From the NCBI RefSeq assembly GCF_009904055.1, contig NZ_WYDP01000003.1, positions 372,001 to 436,000 on the forward strand: 64,000 nt of DNA. Reading direction: 5' to 3'. A model generated the notes under the pieces. It searched no databases. It saw nothing but the letters and a program-made list of their open reading frames with translations, and was not told the origin of the DNA. Below are positions 8,394-16,792 of the stretch, piece by piece. The position numbers and the translations under genes were made by a program. This stretch comes from Rubellimicrobium sp. CFH 75288. Its GTDB lineage: Bacteria > Pseudomonadota > Alphaproteobacteria > Rhodobacterales > Rhodobacteraceae. Within the stretch, counting starts at the first letter, position 1; every line of letters starts with the position of its first letter.

Positions 8394-9671
8394 ATGATCC
8401 TCGGCGTCTTTCTTGGCACGTTGTTCGCGGGGCTGGCCATCGGGCTGCCCGTGGCCTTTGCCCTCATCTTCTGCGCGATCGTGCTGATGACCTGGATGGG
8501 GATCTTCAACCCCCAGATCATCAGCCAGCAGATGGTGTCGGGCGCCAACACCTTCACGCTCCTCGCCATTCCCTTCTTCCTGCTGGCGGGCGAGCTGATG
8601 AACGCGGGCGGGCTCTCCAAGCGGATCGTGGCCTTTGCGGTGTCCTGCGTGGGGCACTTGCGGGGGGGGCTGGGCTATGTGGCCGTCATCGCGGCCGTCG
8701 TCATGGCCTCGCTCTCGGGGTCGGCGGCGGCGGATTCCGCGGCCCTGGCGGCGATCCTGATCCCGATGATGAAGTCGGCCGGCTACCACGTGCCGCGCTC
8801 GGCCGGGTTGATGGCGGCGGGCGGTGTGATCGCGCCGGTGATCCCGCCCTCGATCGCCTTCATCATCTTCGGCGTCGCGGCCAACGTGTCGATCACGGCG
8901 CTGTTCCTGGGAGGGATCGTGCCGGGCCTCCTGATGGCGCTGGCGCTGGTGGGCGCCTGGGCGATCGTGTCGCGGCGGGACAACGTGGCCCCGCTGCCGC
9001 GCCAGTCGGGGCGCGAGCGCTGGCAGGCGGCGCTGCGCGCGGCCTGGGCGCTGGTGATGCCCGTCATCATCCTGGGGGGCATCCGCTTCGGCGTCTTCAC
9101 CCCCACGGAGGCCGCGGTGGTGGCGGCCGTCTATGCGCTGTTCGTGGGACTGTTCGTCTATCGCGAGCTGCGGCTGCGCGACCTTTATGCGGTGTTCCTG
9201 AACGCGGCCAAGATGACCGCGGTGGTGCTGTTCCTGGTCTCCGCCGCGCTGGTGACGTCGTGGCTGATCACGCGGGCCAACATCCCGGCCGAACTGACGC
9301 GGTTCCTGTCGCCGGTGATCGAGAGTCCGCGGCTGCTGATGCTGGTGATCGTTCTGCTGCTGTTGCTGGTGGGGATGGTGCTGGACCTGGCGCCGACGAT
9401 CCTGATCCTGTCGCCGGTGCTGATGCCGGTGATCGGCGCGGCCGGGATCGACCCGGTCTATTTCGGGATCATCTTCGTGATGACCTGCTGCATCGGCCTG
9501 CTGACCCCGCCCGTGGGCGTTGTGCTGAACGTGGTGAGCGGGGTCGCGCGCGTGCCGCTGGGGCAGGTCGTGGTCGGCGTCTCGCCGTTCCTGGTGGCGC
9601 AGGTCTGCGTCCTGCTGCTGCTGATCCTGTTTCCCGAGATCGTCACCGTGCCGCTGGCCGCGCTGCGGTGA
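8394..9671 (+). CDS. dctM: TRAP transporter large permease DctM
   Basis: It is a 425-residue membrane protein, the catalytic subunit that uses the Na+ gradient to import substrate delivered by DctP. About twelve hydrophobic segments are visible, with DctM signatures GLPVAFALIF, NAGGLSKRIV, GSAAADSAALAAILIPMM, IPPSIAFIIFG and CCIGLLTPPVGVVLN. The ATG at 8394 lies 31 bp after dctQ. Together with dctQ and dctP it makes a complete QMP transporter, with the binding-protein gene last. The substrate is presumably a sugar acid, judging from the divergent dehydratase. Confidence 0.95.
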   Translation: MILGVFLGTLFAGLAIGLPVAFALIFCAIVLMTWMGIFNPQIISQQMVSGANTFTLLAIPFFLLAGELMNAGGLSKRIVAFAVSCVGHLRGGLGYVAVIAAVVMASLSGSAAADSAALAAILIPMMKSAGYHVPRSAGLMAAGGVIAPVIPPSIAFIIFGVAANVSITALFLGGIVPGLLMALALVGAWAIVSRRDNVAPLPRQSGRERWQAALRAAWALVMPVIILGGIRFGVFTPTEAAVVAAVYALFVGLFVYRELRLRDLYAVFLNAAKMTAVVLFLVSAALVTSWLITRANIPAELTRFLSPVIESPRLLMLVIVLLLLLVGMVLDLAPTILILSPVLMPVIGAAGIDPVYFGIIFVMTCCIGLLTPPVGVVLNVVSGVARVPLGQVVVGVSPFLVAQVCVLLLLILFPEIVTVPLAALR

Positions 9672-9706
9672 CGCCGAACCCCATCATCCGAGGGAGGAGA
9701 CGACCC

Positions 9707-10708
9707 ATGAGACTTCGCACCCTGACGCTGACCACGGCCCTGACGCTGTCGCTGGGCCTGCCCGCGGCGGCCGAGATCCAGACCCGGACCATCACCGTGT
9801 CGAACGGCGTGGCCGAGACGCACCCGGTGGGCAACGGCGTGGAGGCCATGCGCGAATGCATGACCGAGCGCACCGGCGGGGCCTGGACGCTCAACGCCTT
9901 CTGGTCGGGGGCGCTGGGCGGCGACCTCGACGCGACGCAGGCGCTGCGCTCCGGCACGCAGGAGATGGTGATCACCTCGACCTCGCCGCTGGTCGGGATC
10001 GAGCCGGCCCTGGGCGTGTTCGACCTGCCCTTCCTGTTCAGCAGCGCCGAGGAGGCCGATGCGGTCCTCGACGGCGAGTTCGGCGCGATGATGTCGCAGA
10101 AGCTGGAGGATTCGGGGCTCGTGAACCTCGCCTGGTGGGAGAACGGGTTCCGCAACGTGACCAACTCGGTCCGGCCGATCACGCGGCTGGAGGATTTCGA
10201 GGGGCTGCGCGTGCGGGTGATGCAGAACAACATCTTCCTCGACACGTTCCAGACGCTGGGCGCCAACCCGACGCCCATGGCCTTCGGCGAGGTGTTCACC
10301 GCGCTCGAGACGCGGGCGATCGACGCGCAGGAGAACCCCTTCGTGACGATCGACACGTCCAAGTTCTACGAGGTGCAGGACTACGTCTCGAACACCCAGC
10401 ACGCCTACACGCCCTTCATGGTGCTGTTCTCCAAGCCGATCTTCGACACCTATTCCGAGGAGGAGCAGCAGATCCTGCGCGACTGCGCGGTCATCGGCCG
10501 CGACGTGCAGCGCCGTGTCAGCCGCGAGCTGTCCCAGCAATCGCTCGCGAACATCGAGGCGGCGGGGATGGAGTTCAACGAGCTGGACGTGGCCGAGATG
10601 GAGCGCATCCGCGAGGCGGTGGCGGGCGTCTACGAGCGCCATGCCGAGACGATCGGGCAGGACGTGATCGACGCGATCCAGGCCGAACTGGACCGGCTGC
10701 GCCAGTAG
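9707..10708 (+). CDS. dctP: TRAP transporter substrate-binding protein DctP
   Basis: It is a 333-residue periplasmic solute receptor of the DctP family. A signal peptide MRLRTLTLTTALTLSLGLPAAA is cut before EIQTRTI. The conserved core is present: NGFRNVTNSVRPITRLEDFEGLRVRVMQNN holds the arginine that normally grips a substrate carboxylate, and FGEVFTALETRAIDAQENPF is the family signature. The start ATG is preceded by GGGAGGAG (9692-9699). A strong hairpin follows the stop codon. It supplies substrate to the DctQM permease encoded just upstream. Confidence 0.95.
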   Translation: MRLRTLTLTTALTLSLGLPAAAEIQTRTITVSNGVAETHPVGNGVEAMRECMTERTGGAWTLNAFWSGALGGDLDATQALRSGTQEMVITSTSPLVGIEPALGVFDLPFLFSSAEEADAVLDGEFGAMMSQKLEDSGLVNLAWWENGFRNVTNSVRPITRLEDFEGLRVRVMQNNIFLDTFQTLGANPTPMAFGEVFTALETRAIDAQENPFVTIDTSKFYEVQDYVSNTQHAYTPFMVLFSKPIFDTYSEEEQQILRDCAVIGRDVQRRVSRELSQQSLANIEAAGMEFNELDVAEMERIREAVAGVYERHAETIGQDVIDAIQAELDRLRQ

Positions 10709-10718
10709 TGCGGCCGCC

Positions 10719-10741
10719 GGGGCGCCCCGGACGGGCGCCCC
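10719..10741 (+). terminator. Hairpin terminator after dctP
   Basis: GGGGCGCCC (10719-10727) and GGGCGCCCC (10733-10741) form a perfect nine-pair stem with loop CGGAC, followed by CCTCTTT. It probably ends the dctQMP transcript or protects its 3' end; some read-through to the EamA gene 20 bp on is possible because the T tract is weak. Confidence 0.7.
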
Positions 10742-10760
10742 CCTCTTTCCGGGAGATCCC

Positions 10761-11633
10761 ATGACCCGCATTCCGGCGGCGCAGGCCGGCATCCTTCTGA
10801 TGCTGCTCGGCATGGCGCTGTTCTCGCTCAACGACGCGCTGGGCAAGTGGCTGGTGGCGACCCATTCGGTCGGGCAGGTGCTGCTGATCCGCAGCCTTGC
10901 GGCGCTGGTGGTGCTGCTGCCGGTGCTGTGGTCCTTCGGGCCGAGGCGGCTTCTGGCGGTGGAGCGGCCGGGATTGCAGGCGCTGCGGGTCGCGTTCTCG
11001 ACCGCGGAGGTGTTCTGCTTCTATCTCGCCGTGCGGGACCTGCCGCTGGCAGACGTGATGACCTTCTGGCTGGCGGTGCCGATCTATGTCGCGGCCATCT
11101 CGCCGCTGCTTCTGGGCGAGCGGGTGGGGCCGGTCCGCTGGCTGGCGATCCTGCTGGGCTTCGGCGGGGTGCTGGTGGCGCTCGCGCCCTCGGGCGAGAT
11201 GTCGGGGACGGCGACGGTCGCGGCGCTGGTGGGGTCGGCCTGCTTTGCGGCGATGATCCTGACGGGGCGCTCGTTGCGGGGAACGCCGGATACGGCGCTG
11301 GTCTTCTGGCAGCTGGTGGGGGCGGGGCTGGCGGGGCTGGTGGCGGCGCCGCTGGCCTGGACGACGCCCTCGGCCTTCGACTGGGGCCTGCTGTCGCTGC
11401 TGGGCGTGGTGGCGATGCTGGCGCATCTGTGCATCACGCGGGCGCTGAAGCTCGCGCCCGCCGCGCTGGTCGCGCCGCTGCAATACACGCTGCTGCCCTG
11501 GGCGATCGTGCTGGGCTGGCTGTTCTTTGCGGACCTGCCGACCTGGCCGATGCTGGCCGGCGGCGCGATCATCGTCGGTGCGGGGCTGCTGCTGCTCGTG
11601 CCCGAGCGGCGCGCGGCCCCGGCTCCGCGCTAG
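10761..11633 (+). CDS. EamA-family (DMT superfamily) membrane exporter
   Basis: It is a 290-residue inner-membrane protein with about ten hydrophobic helices arranged as two EamA repeats (roughly residues 8-140 and 150-285). Typical motifs include LFSLNDALGKWLVA at the first helix and TALVFWQL, ITRALKLAPAALVAPLQYTLLPWAIVLGWLFF in the second repeat, given here in parts. Such proteins export metabolites such as amino acids or sugar derivatives. It follows the TRAP genes after a hairpin and may be partly cotranscribed. Its last four bases overlap the stop of the convergent gene at 11630. The substrate is unknown. Confidence 0.88.
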   Translation: MTRIPAAQAGILLMLLGMALFSLNDALGKWLVATHSVGQVLLIRSLAALVVLLPVLWSFGPRRLLAVERPGLQALRVAFSTAEVFCFYLAVRDLPLADVMTFWLAVPIYVAAISPLLLGERVGPVRWLAILLGFGGVLVALAPSGEMSGTATVAALVGSACFAAMILTGRSLRGTPDTALVFWQLVGAGLAGLVAAPLAWTTPSAFDWGLLSLLGVVAMLAHLCITRALKLAPAALVAPLQYTLLPWAIVLGWLFFADLPTWPMLAGGAIIVGAGLLLLVPERRAAPAPR

Positions 11634-12694
11634 GACAGCGCCCCGAAGAACCCCTCGCGGAAGGGCAGCGTCCGCGACGTGCCCCCTTCGCCCGTGACCG
11701 AAAGGCTGCTGCCGCGAAGGGCCACATCGGCGACGGGCTCCCCCTCCGGCCAGGGGATGGCGCCGATGGCGTGGCGCGTCTCGGCCGTGCCGGCGGGGTG
11801 GAGGCGCAGCGCGCCGGGGCCGGGCAGGCCCCCTTCGGAGGTCAGGCCCAGCATGGCGGCGGCCGCGCCCTCCTCGACCCCGAGGCAGCCGACATGACGG
11901 CCCGACCACGGCGGGTAGTCGCGCCCGCCGTTGGAGTGCCAGAGCATCGTCATGGGCAGCGCACGCGGGTCGCGCAGGGACAGGAACAGCGTGCCCGTGC
12001 CGAGGATCGTCACCGCCGTCCAGCCCAGCGCGCGGCCAGGCTCCTCCACGGCGACGACGAAATCCTCGTGCCGGGGCGCCCAGGGGTAGCGCAGCAGGTC
12101 CGCCGTTCCGCCGTCGGCGCACGGAAAGGCGCGTGGGTCGCCGGTGCGGGCGGGGTAGAGAAGCGCCGAGCGGCCGCGAGCCGGGTCCTCCTCCTGCGGG
12201 CGGGCGGGCGTCTCCCAGAACGCCTTGGGCGAGGTGCGGATGATCGCGCCGCGCGGCAGGGCCAGGTTGGCGTGGTTGGCCACCGGCACCCGCCCCTCGC
12301 CGCCGAGGAACAGGTGGCGCTGATAGACGAAGGGATGGCCGTCGAGCAGCACGAGTTCCTTGAGAACGGTTGCGCCGCAGACGGGGCGCGACAGGGCCGC
12401 GCGCAGCAGGCCCGGCGCCTGGTGCAGCAGCGTCCAGGGCGCATTCGCCGTCCAGCCGTGCATGGGCGAGCCCTCCTCGGAGGCGGCAAAGGGCGCGCAG
12501 AGGAAATCGCCGCCCAGCCGCGCGAGATGGGGCGGCAGGTCGGGCGGCAGCGCCTCGCCGCTGTCCACCCAGGGGGCGCGGTGCAGCGGCGAGACCGTCC
12601 GGCCTCCTGCGGTCACCGAGAAGGAGGCCAGAAGGCCGAGCGAGGGGTCGAAGGTCGCCGCGATCCCCGCGGCGCGGAGCGTCAGGTCCGTCAT
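11630..12694 (-). CDS. Galactose-mutarotase-fold protein of unknown specificity
   Basis: It is a 354-residue soluble protein with the beta-sandwich pattern of aldose epimerases but weaker motifs: GDFLCAPFA, PMHGWTANAPW (a histidine where mutarotases carry a substrate His), PRGAIIRTSPKAFWE and TMLWHSNGGRDYPPW. It is longer than the true mutarotase homologue in the same operon (291 residues). Its ATG overlaps the stop of the upstream ABC ATPase gene by ATGA, so it is translationally coupled and is the last gene of the operon. It could epimerise or bind a modified sugar, or hydrolyse a lactone; no lactonase is otherwise visible. No specific family name can be defended. Confidence 0.7.
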   Translation of the reverse strand: MTDLTLRAAGIAATFDPSLGLLASFSVTAGGRTVSPLHRAPWVDSGEALPPDLPPHLARLGGDFLCAPFAASEEGSPMHGWTANAPWTLLHQAPGLLRAALSRPVCGATVLKELVLLDGHPFVYQRHLFLGGEGRVPVANHANLALPRGAIIRTSPKAFWETPARPQEEDPARGRSALLYPARTGDPRAFPCADGGTADLLRYPWAPRHEDFVVAVEEPGRALGWTAVTILGTGTLFLSLRDPRALPMTMLWHSNGGRDYPPWSGRHVGCLGVEEGAAAAMLGLTSEGGLPGPGALRLHPAGTAETRHAIGAIPWPEGEPVADVALRGSSLSVTGEGGTSRTLPFREGFFGALS

Positions 12695-13452
12695 GCGGCA
12701 AGGTGCTCGCCGGTGATGACGGCCTCGACCTCGGCGATGGAGGCGGTGCGCGGCGTCAGGTCGTCGGCCACGATCGTGCCGCGGCGCATGACGACCATCC
12801 GGTCCACGACCTGGAAGACATGGTGGATGTTGTGGGCAATGAAGATGCAGGAATGGCCCGTGTCGCGCGCCTCGCGCACGAAGCGCAGCACACCTTGCGT
12901 CTCCGCCACGCCGAGGTTGTTCGTGGGCTCGTCCAGGATGATGAGGTCGCTGTCGAAATGCATGGCGCGTGCGATGGCGACGGCCTGCCGCTCGCCCCCC
13001 GAGAGGGAGGAGACGGGCGTCGTGGGCGGGATCGCCTTGGAGATGCCCACGCGCCGCAGGAGCGCCGAGGCGACCTCGTTCATGGTCTTCTGGTCCATGC
13101 GGTCGAACAGGCGGGGGCCCCGGCGCGGCTCGCGCCCCAGGAACAGGTTGCGGGCGATCGAGAGCTGGGGGACGAGGGCGGAGTCCTGGTAGATCGTCTC
13201 GATCCCGCGGGCGATGGCGTCCTGGGTGGAGCGCATCCGCACCGGCTCGCCCTTGATGCGGATCTCGCCCGAAGTGTAGGGCACGGCGCCCGAGAGCACC
13301 TTGATGAGGGTGGACTTGCCGGCGCCGTTGTCACCCAGAAGGCCCACGATCTCGCCCCGGCGGATCGTGAGGTTGACCGAACGCAGGGCATGGACGCGGC
13401 CGTACCACTTCTCGATGGCACGCATCTCGACGAGGGGGAGGTCTTCGGCCAT
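12691..13452 (-). CDS. Sugar ABC transporter ATP-binding protein (second importer of the locus)
   Basis: It is a 253-residue single-domain ATPase of the carbohydrate-uptake type 2 group (FrcA-like). Walker A is GDNGAGKST, the signature LSGGERQ, and Walker B LIILDEPTNN followed by the switch histidine in IAHNIHHVF. Unlike RbsA it has one nucleotide-binding domain and must act as a dimer. It sits between its permease gene (3 bp upstream) and the mutarotase-fold gene that it overlaps. Together with the permease and binding protein genes upstream it completes one importer. Confidence 0.93.
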   Translation of the reverse strand: MAEDLPLVEMRAIEKWYGRVHALRSVNLTIRRGEIVGLLGDNGAGKSTLIKVLSGAVPYTSGEIRIKGEPVRMRSTQDAIARGIETIYQDSALVPQLSIARNLFLGREPRRGPRLFDRMDQKTMNEVASALLRRVGISKAIPPTTPVSSLSGGERQAVAIARAMHFDSDLIILDEPTNNLGVAETQGVLRFVREARDTGHSCIFIAHNIHHVFQVVDRMVVMRRGTIVADDLTPRTASIAEVEAVITGEHLAA

Positions 13453-13455
13453 GGG

Positions 13456-14502
13456 TCACACGCCTGCATTGTGGCGCCGCTCGAGCGCGGAGTGGAGGGC
13501 CATCATCCCGAGGATGATCGCACCGATGAAGATGTTGTAGGCGAGGCCGGGCACGCCGATCATGACGATGCCGTTGCGCATGAGCCGCAGGATGAGGACC
13601 CCGAGGACGGTGCCGATGATCGTGCCGCGCCCGCCCATCAGCGCGGTGCCGCCGATCACCACCATGGCGATGACCTCGAGCTCGTAGCCCTGGCCCGAAT
13701 TGGGGTTGGCGGCGGAGACCCGGATGGAGGAGATGATCCCGGCAAGCCCTGCCATCGCGGCGGAGAGCATGAACAGGACGACCTTGACCTGCCCGGTGCG
13801 CACGCCTCGCGCGCGCGCCGCACCGGGATTGCCGCCGGTGGCCTGGATCCAGTTGCCGAAGCGCGTCCGGGTCAGGATGTAGTGGAACAGCAGCGCGAGC
13901 AGGATGAACCAGATGAGGCTCATGTAGATGCGCAGACCCCCGGTGCAGGTCGGACCCGTGCCGCCGAGGCACAGGTTGCCCACGAGCACCCGGGCGAGCC
14001 ACTGGTCGCCCGCGTTCCAGGTCCGCTGGGGAAAGCCGTCCGTCAGCCACAGGGCCGAGCCGCGCACCACGAGCAGCATTCCCAGCGTCACGAGAAAGGA
14101 CGGGATGCTCAGCCGGGTCACGAACTGGCCGGAGGTGAAGCCGATGGCGAGCGCGATCAGCAGCGCCACCAGAAAGGCGAGCGGCAGGGACAGGGTGCCG
14201 GTATTGAACAGCGTCCACATCACCACGGGCGTGAAGCCGAACACCGAACCCACCGACAGGTCGAACTCGCCCGAGGTCATCAGGAGCGTCATGGCCAGCG
14301 CGATCAGGCCCAGCTCGACGGTGAAGGTCAGCGCATTGCCGATATTGGTGAGCGACAGGAAGGCCGGGTTGATGGCGGTGAACGCCACCAGCATCGCGAC
14401 GAGCAGGACGAGGGGACCGAATTCGGGCCTCGCGATCAGGGTGCGCAACGGGTTCGGCCGTGCGGGTGCGGGCGGCGAGAGGGCTGCGGCGGGATCGGAC
14501 AT
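13456..14502 (-). CDS. Sugar ABC transporter permease (second importer)
   Basis: It is a 348-residue RbsC/FrcC-type permease with about ten membrane helices. Typical motifs are FLSLTNIGNAL, LLMTSGEFDLSVGSVFGF and NPNSGQGYELEVIAMVVIGG. An insertion between helices (NLCLGGTGPTCTGG, with two cysteines) lengthens the periplasmic loop compared with the sister permease at 19127. The ATG at 14502 follows GGAGAG. A strong hairpin lies in the 62 bp gap between the binding protein gene and this gene. Confidence 0.92.
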   Translation of the reverse strand: MSDPAAALSPPAPARPNPLRTLIARPEFGPLVLLVAMLVAFTAINPAFLSLTNIGNALTFTVELGLIALAMTLLMTSGEFDLSVGSVFGFTPVVMWTLFNTGTLSLPLAFLVALLIALAIGFTSGQFVTRLSIPSFLVTLGMLLVVRGSALWLTDGFPQRTWNAGDQWLARVLVGNLCLGGTGPTCTGGLRIYMSLIWFILLALLFHYILTRTRFGNWIQATGGNPGAARARGVRTGQVKVVLFMLSAAMAGLAGIISSIRVSAANPNSGQGYELEVIAMVVIGGTALMGGRGTIIGTVLGVLILRLMRNGIVMIGVPGLAYNIFIGAIILGMMALHSALERRHNAGV

Positions 14503-14523
14503 GACGGACTCTCCATGGCAGGA

Positions 14524-14549
14524 GCCCGCGCCGCTGGCGCGGCGCGGGC
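14524..14549 (-). promoter_or_regulatory. Intercistronic hairpin between binding-protein and permease genes
   Basis: GCCCGCGCCGC (14524-14534) and GCGGCGCGGGC (14539-14549) form a perfect 11-pair stem with a four-base loop. No T tract follows on the minus strand. It sits 15 bp after the binding-protein stop and 21 bp before the permease start, so it may block 3' decay or attenuate transcription, giving more binding protein than permease. Confidence 0.65.
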
Positions 14550-14564
14550 CGGGTCGCGCGGGAC

Positions 14565-15503
14565 TCAGTCGCCCGACATGATGTCGTCGTAGATCTGCGC
14601 CGTGTCGGCCTCGTAGAGTGCGCCGGTGATGATGTCGAAGCCCACGGGGATGCCGCTCGTCTCCATCAGGAGGGCCGACAGGCACATGTAGGAGGTGGCC
14701 TGGGGGTCCTGCCACATGGCGGCGTTGACGTAGCCCTCCATGACCGCGCGGCTGGTGTCGAGCGAGTTGCCCCAGCCGACCACCGGGATTTCGCCCGGCG
14801 CGACCCCGACCTGGTCCCAGACGCGCTGGACCGAGCCCGTCACCATGTCGCCGAGGCCGATCATGGCGGCGATGCGGTCGCGGTTCGCGGTCAGATAGTC
14901 GGTCATGCGGGTGATGACCTCGGCCTGGTCCAGCGTGGCATCGGTGACTTCCCAGGTGATCCCCAGCGGCTCGAACACCTCGCGGATGCCGCGCTCCTCC
15001 TCCACGCCGTAGGAGGCGCCGGGCACCTCGACGGGCATCCAGACGAAATCGCCCTCCTGCACGAGGTCGTTGTCCACGAGATACTGGGCCCACTGCCGAC
15101 CCACGGAGACGAGGTCCCCGCCGACATAGGCGTTCCAGTCCGCCTGCGGATCGGGGGTGTTGAAGTTCACGATGGGGATGCCCGCCGCGCGGGCCTCGGC
15201 CACGGGAGCGACCATCGAGCCCGGATCGGGGCTGGTGGAGCAGATCCCGTCCGCGCCCGCGGCGATGGCGGCGCGGACCGCCTCCTGCTGGGACGGCACG
15301 TCGCCCGAATGGAAGGACGTGTTGACGGTGTGGCCGGTATCGCGGGCCCACTGCTCCGCCCCCTGGAGGAAGTAGGTCCAGACCGGGTCCGCCGGCGAGC
15401 CGTGCGAGACCCAGTAGAAGGTGCGCGTCTCCTGCGCGAGCGCGAGGGCCGGGGCGAGCGCGAGGGCCGCGGCCGAAAGAAAGAGCGAGCGTCTGTTCAT
15501 CAT
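14565..15503 (-). CDS. Sugar ABC transporter substrate-binding protein (second importer)
   Basis: It is a 312-residue periplasmic binding protein of the ribose/galactose type I fold. The signal peptide RRSLFLSAAALALAPALALA is cut before QETRTFYW. Core motifs include VRAAIAAGADGICSTSPDP, AAGIPIVNFNTPDP and IGLGDMVTGSVQRVWDQVG. Two ATGs stand in tandem (15503 and 15500); GGAGG is two bases from the first and five from the second, so the second may be used. It is 156 bp downstream of the PanB-like gene, the largest gap in the operon, so an internal promoter is possible. Its ligand is unknown. Confidence 0.9.
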   Translation of the reverse strand: MMNRRSLFLSAAALALAPALALAQETRTFYWVSHGSPADPVWTYFLQGAEQWARDTGHTVNTSFHSGDVPSQQEAVRAAIAAGADGICSTSPDPGSMVAPVAEARAAGIPIVNFNTPDPQADWNAYVGGDLVSVGRQWAQYLVDNDLVQEGDFVWMPVEVPGASYGVEEERGIREVFEPLGITWEVTDATLDQAEVITRMTDYLTANRDRIAAMIGLGDMVTGSVQRVWDQVGVAPGEIPVVGWGNSLDTSRAVMEGYVNAAMWQDPQATSYMCLSALLMETSGIPVGFDIITGALYEADTAQIYDDIMSGD

Positions 15504-15659
15504 GTCCTCCGCTGTGGAGCCGCCGGGGCATCTGCGACCCCGTCCGGCCGATCCGGGCATCCGGTCCTGCCGCGGCGCGCCGCCCGTTCGCGCCTGCGCC
15601 TGCTCGCCTCCTTCTCCAGATCAGCCGATTTGCTGACGCAGGGGAAGCTTCTTCGTGCC

Positions 15660-16469
15660 TCAGCCGCCCGTCCTGTGCTCCAGCGCCTCGAGAAAGCGGT
15701 CGCGCTCGGCCTCGGGCATGGGGACGAGGTGGCGGGGTTCGGGAAAGGCGCCCGATTCCACGTCCGCGGCGAACTCGCGGAAGGCGGCCGTGCGCTCGGC
15801 CTGCAGACGGGCGTATTCGGCCTTGAAGTCGCGGTAGACCTTGGAGTGGCGCGGGATATGCCCCTCGGTGTAGCCGAGGATGTCGTTCGCGAAGAGATAC
15901 TGCGCGTCGCAGCCCGCGCCCGCCCCCATGGACCACAGGAGCAGCGTCGTGCGGCGGGCGATCGCCTCGGCCACCTCGGGAGGGACCACCTCGATCTCGA
16001 CGGCGAAGGCGCCGGCGCGCTCGTAGCCCTTGACCTCGTCGAAGAGGCGCAGCGCCTCCTCGGCGGTCTTGCCGACGGCGCGGAAGCCGCCCGTCCAGGT
16101 GGCGCGGGAGGGCACGAGGCCGACATGGCCGACCACGGGGATGTGCTCGCGCGAGAGGTGCTCGACGGTGCGCAGGCTGGCCGAGCAGTAGACGGCGTCC
16201 GCCCCCCCGTCGAGCGCGCGGCCCGACCAGCGGAGGTAGTCGTCCGCGGTGCCGGCCTCGAGATGGGTCTGGCCGGTCATGGTGAAGATCCCGGGCGCGA
16301 CCTCGCGGTAGCGGGGATGCGAGACGACCTCCCACGGGACGGAGGCGATGTCGATGCAGGCTGCTTCGGCGGCCGCGGCCTCGTCGAGGGAGAAGAAACG
16401 CAGCATGGTGAGCTGGCGGCGGCCCTTGAGCGCGCGCAGGTCGGCGATGGTGGGGCGGCGGCGGGTCAT
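15660..16469 (-). CDS. PanB-like protein (ketopantoate hydroxymethyltransferase family) with altered metal site
   Basis: It is a 269-residue TIM-barrel protein. The C-terminal half matches PanB closely: GHVGLVP (114-120), GGFRAVGKT, AVEIEVVPPE with Glu160 at the catalytic position, and LGYTEGHIPRHSKVY. The N-terminal half does not: where E. coli PanB has its Mg-binding Asp45, Asp84 and Glu114, this protein reads IASVPWE, FTMTGQTHLE and VYCSASL. So it probably no longer performs the pantothenate reaction and may instead be an aldolase or a hydroxymethyl-handling enzyme in sugar catabolism. Its ATG overlaps the Rieske ferredoxin stop, so the two are coupled. Loss of ligands is judged by eye. 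Confidence 0.82.
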   Translation of the reverse strand: MTRRRPTIADLRALKGRRQLTMLRFFSLDEAAAAEAACIDIASVPWEVVSHPRYREVAPGIFTMTGQTHLEAGTADDYLRWSGRALDGGADAVYCSASLRTVEHLSREHIPVVGHVGLVPSRATWTGGFRAVGKTAEEALRLFDEVKGYERAGAFAVEIEVVPPEVAEAIARRTTLLLWSMGAGAGCDAQYLFANDILGYTEGHIPRHSKVYRDFKAEYARLQAERTAAFREFAADVESGAFPEPRHLVPMPEAERDRFLEALEHRTGG

Positions 16470-16792
16470 GGCAGGTCCACGAGCACGCGGGTGCCTTCGA
16501 CCCGGACGGGGTAGGTACGCAGGGCGGTGCAGACGGGGGCGCGCAGCGGCGCACCGGTGCGGTAGTCGAACTGGCCGTTGTGCTTGGGGCATTCGATGAT
16601 GTGGTCCATCACCAGCCCGTCGGCGAGGTGGACCTGCTCGTGGGTGCACAGCCCGTCGGTGCAGAAGAACTGGTCGTCCGGGGAGCGGTAGAGGGCATAG
16701 GTCCGCCCCCCGTGGTCCCAGCGGATCACGTCCTCCTCCTCGATGGCGTCGGTGGCGCAGGCGTCGGTCCAGGGCATGGGCGTCTCCGTCAT
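16466..16792 (-). CDS. mocE: MocE-family Rieske-type [2Fe-2S] ferredoxin
   Basis: It is a 108-residue soluble ferredoxin. The Rieske ligands are Cys49-Thr-His51 (LCTHEQVHL) and Cys68-Pro-Lys-His71 (ECPKHNGQFDYR). The lead motif EEEDVIRWDHGGRTYALYRSPDD and DGLVMDHIIECPKH, quoted in parts, is characteristic of MocE of rhizopine catabolism. In that system MocE passes electrons to the MocD oxygenase. A MocD homologue is encoded at 23334, divergent from the same operon, so this is its likely donor. No ferredoxin reductase (MocF) is encoded in the window. It overlaps both neighbours by four bases. Confidence 0.9.
   Translation of the reverse strand: MTETPMPWTDACATDAIEEEDVIRWDHGGRTYALYRSPDDQFFCTDGLCTHEQVHLADGLVMDHIIECPKHNGQFDYRTGAPLRAPVCTALRTYPVRVEGTRVLVDLP

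Noticed and set aside
15660-16469. True pantothenate-pathway PanB
   Set aside because: The Mg-binding acidic residues are missing and no panC or panE lies nearby.
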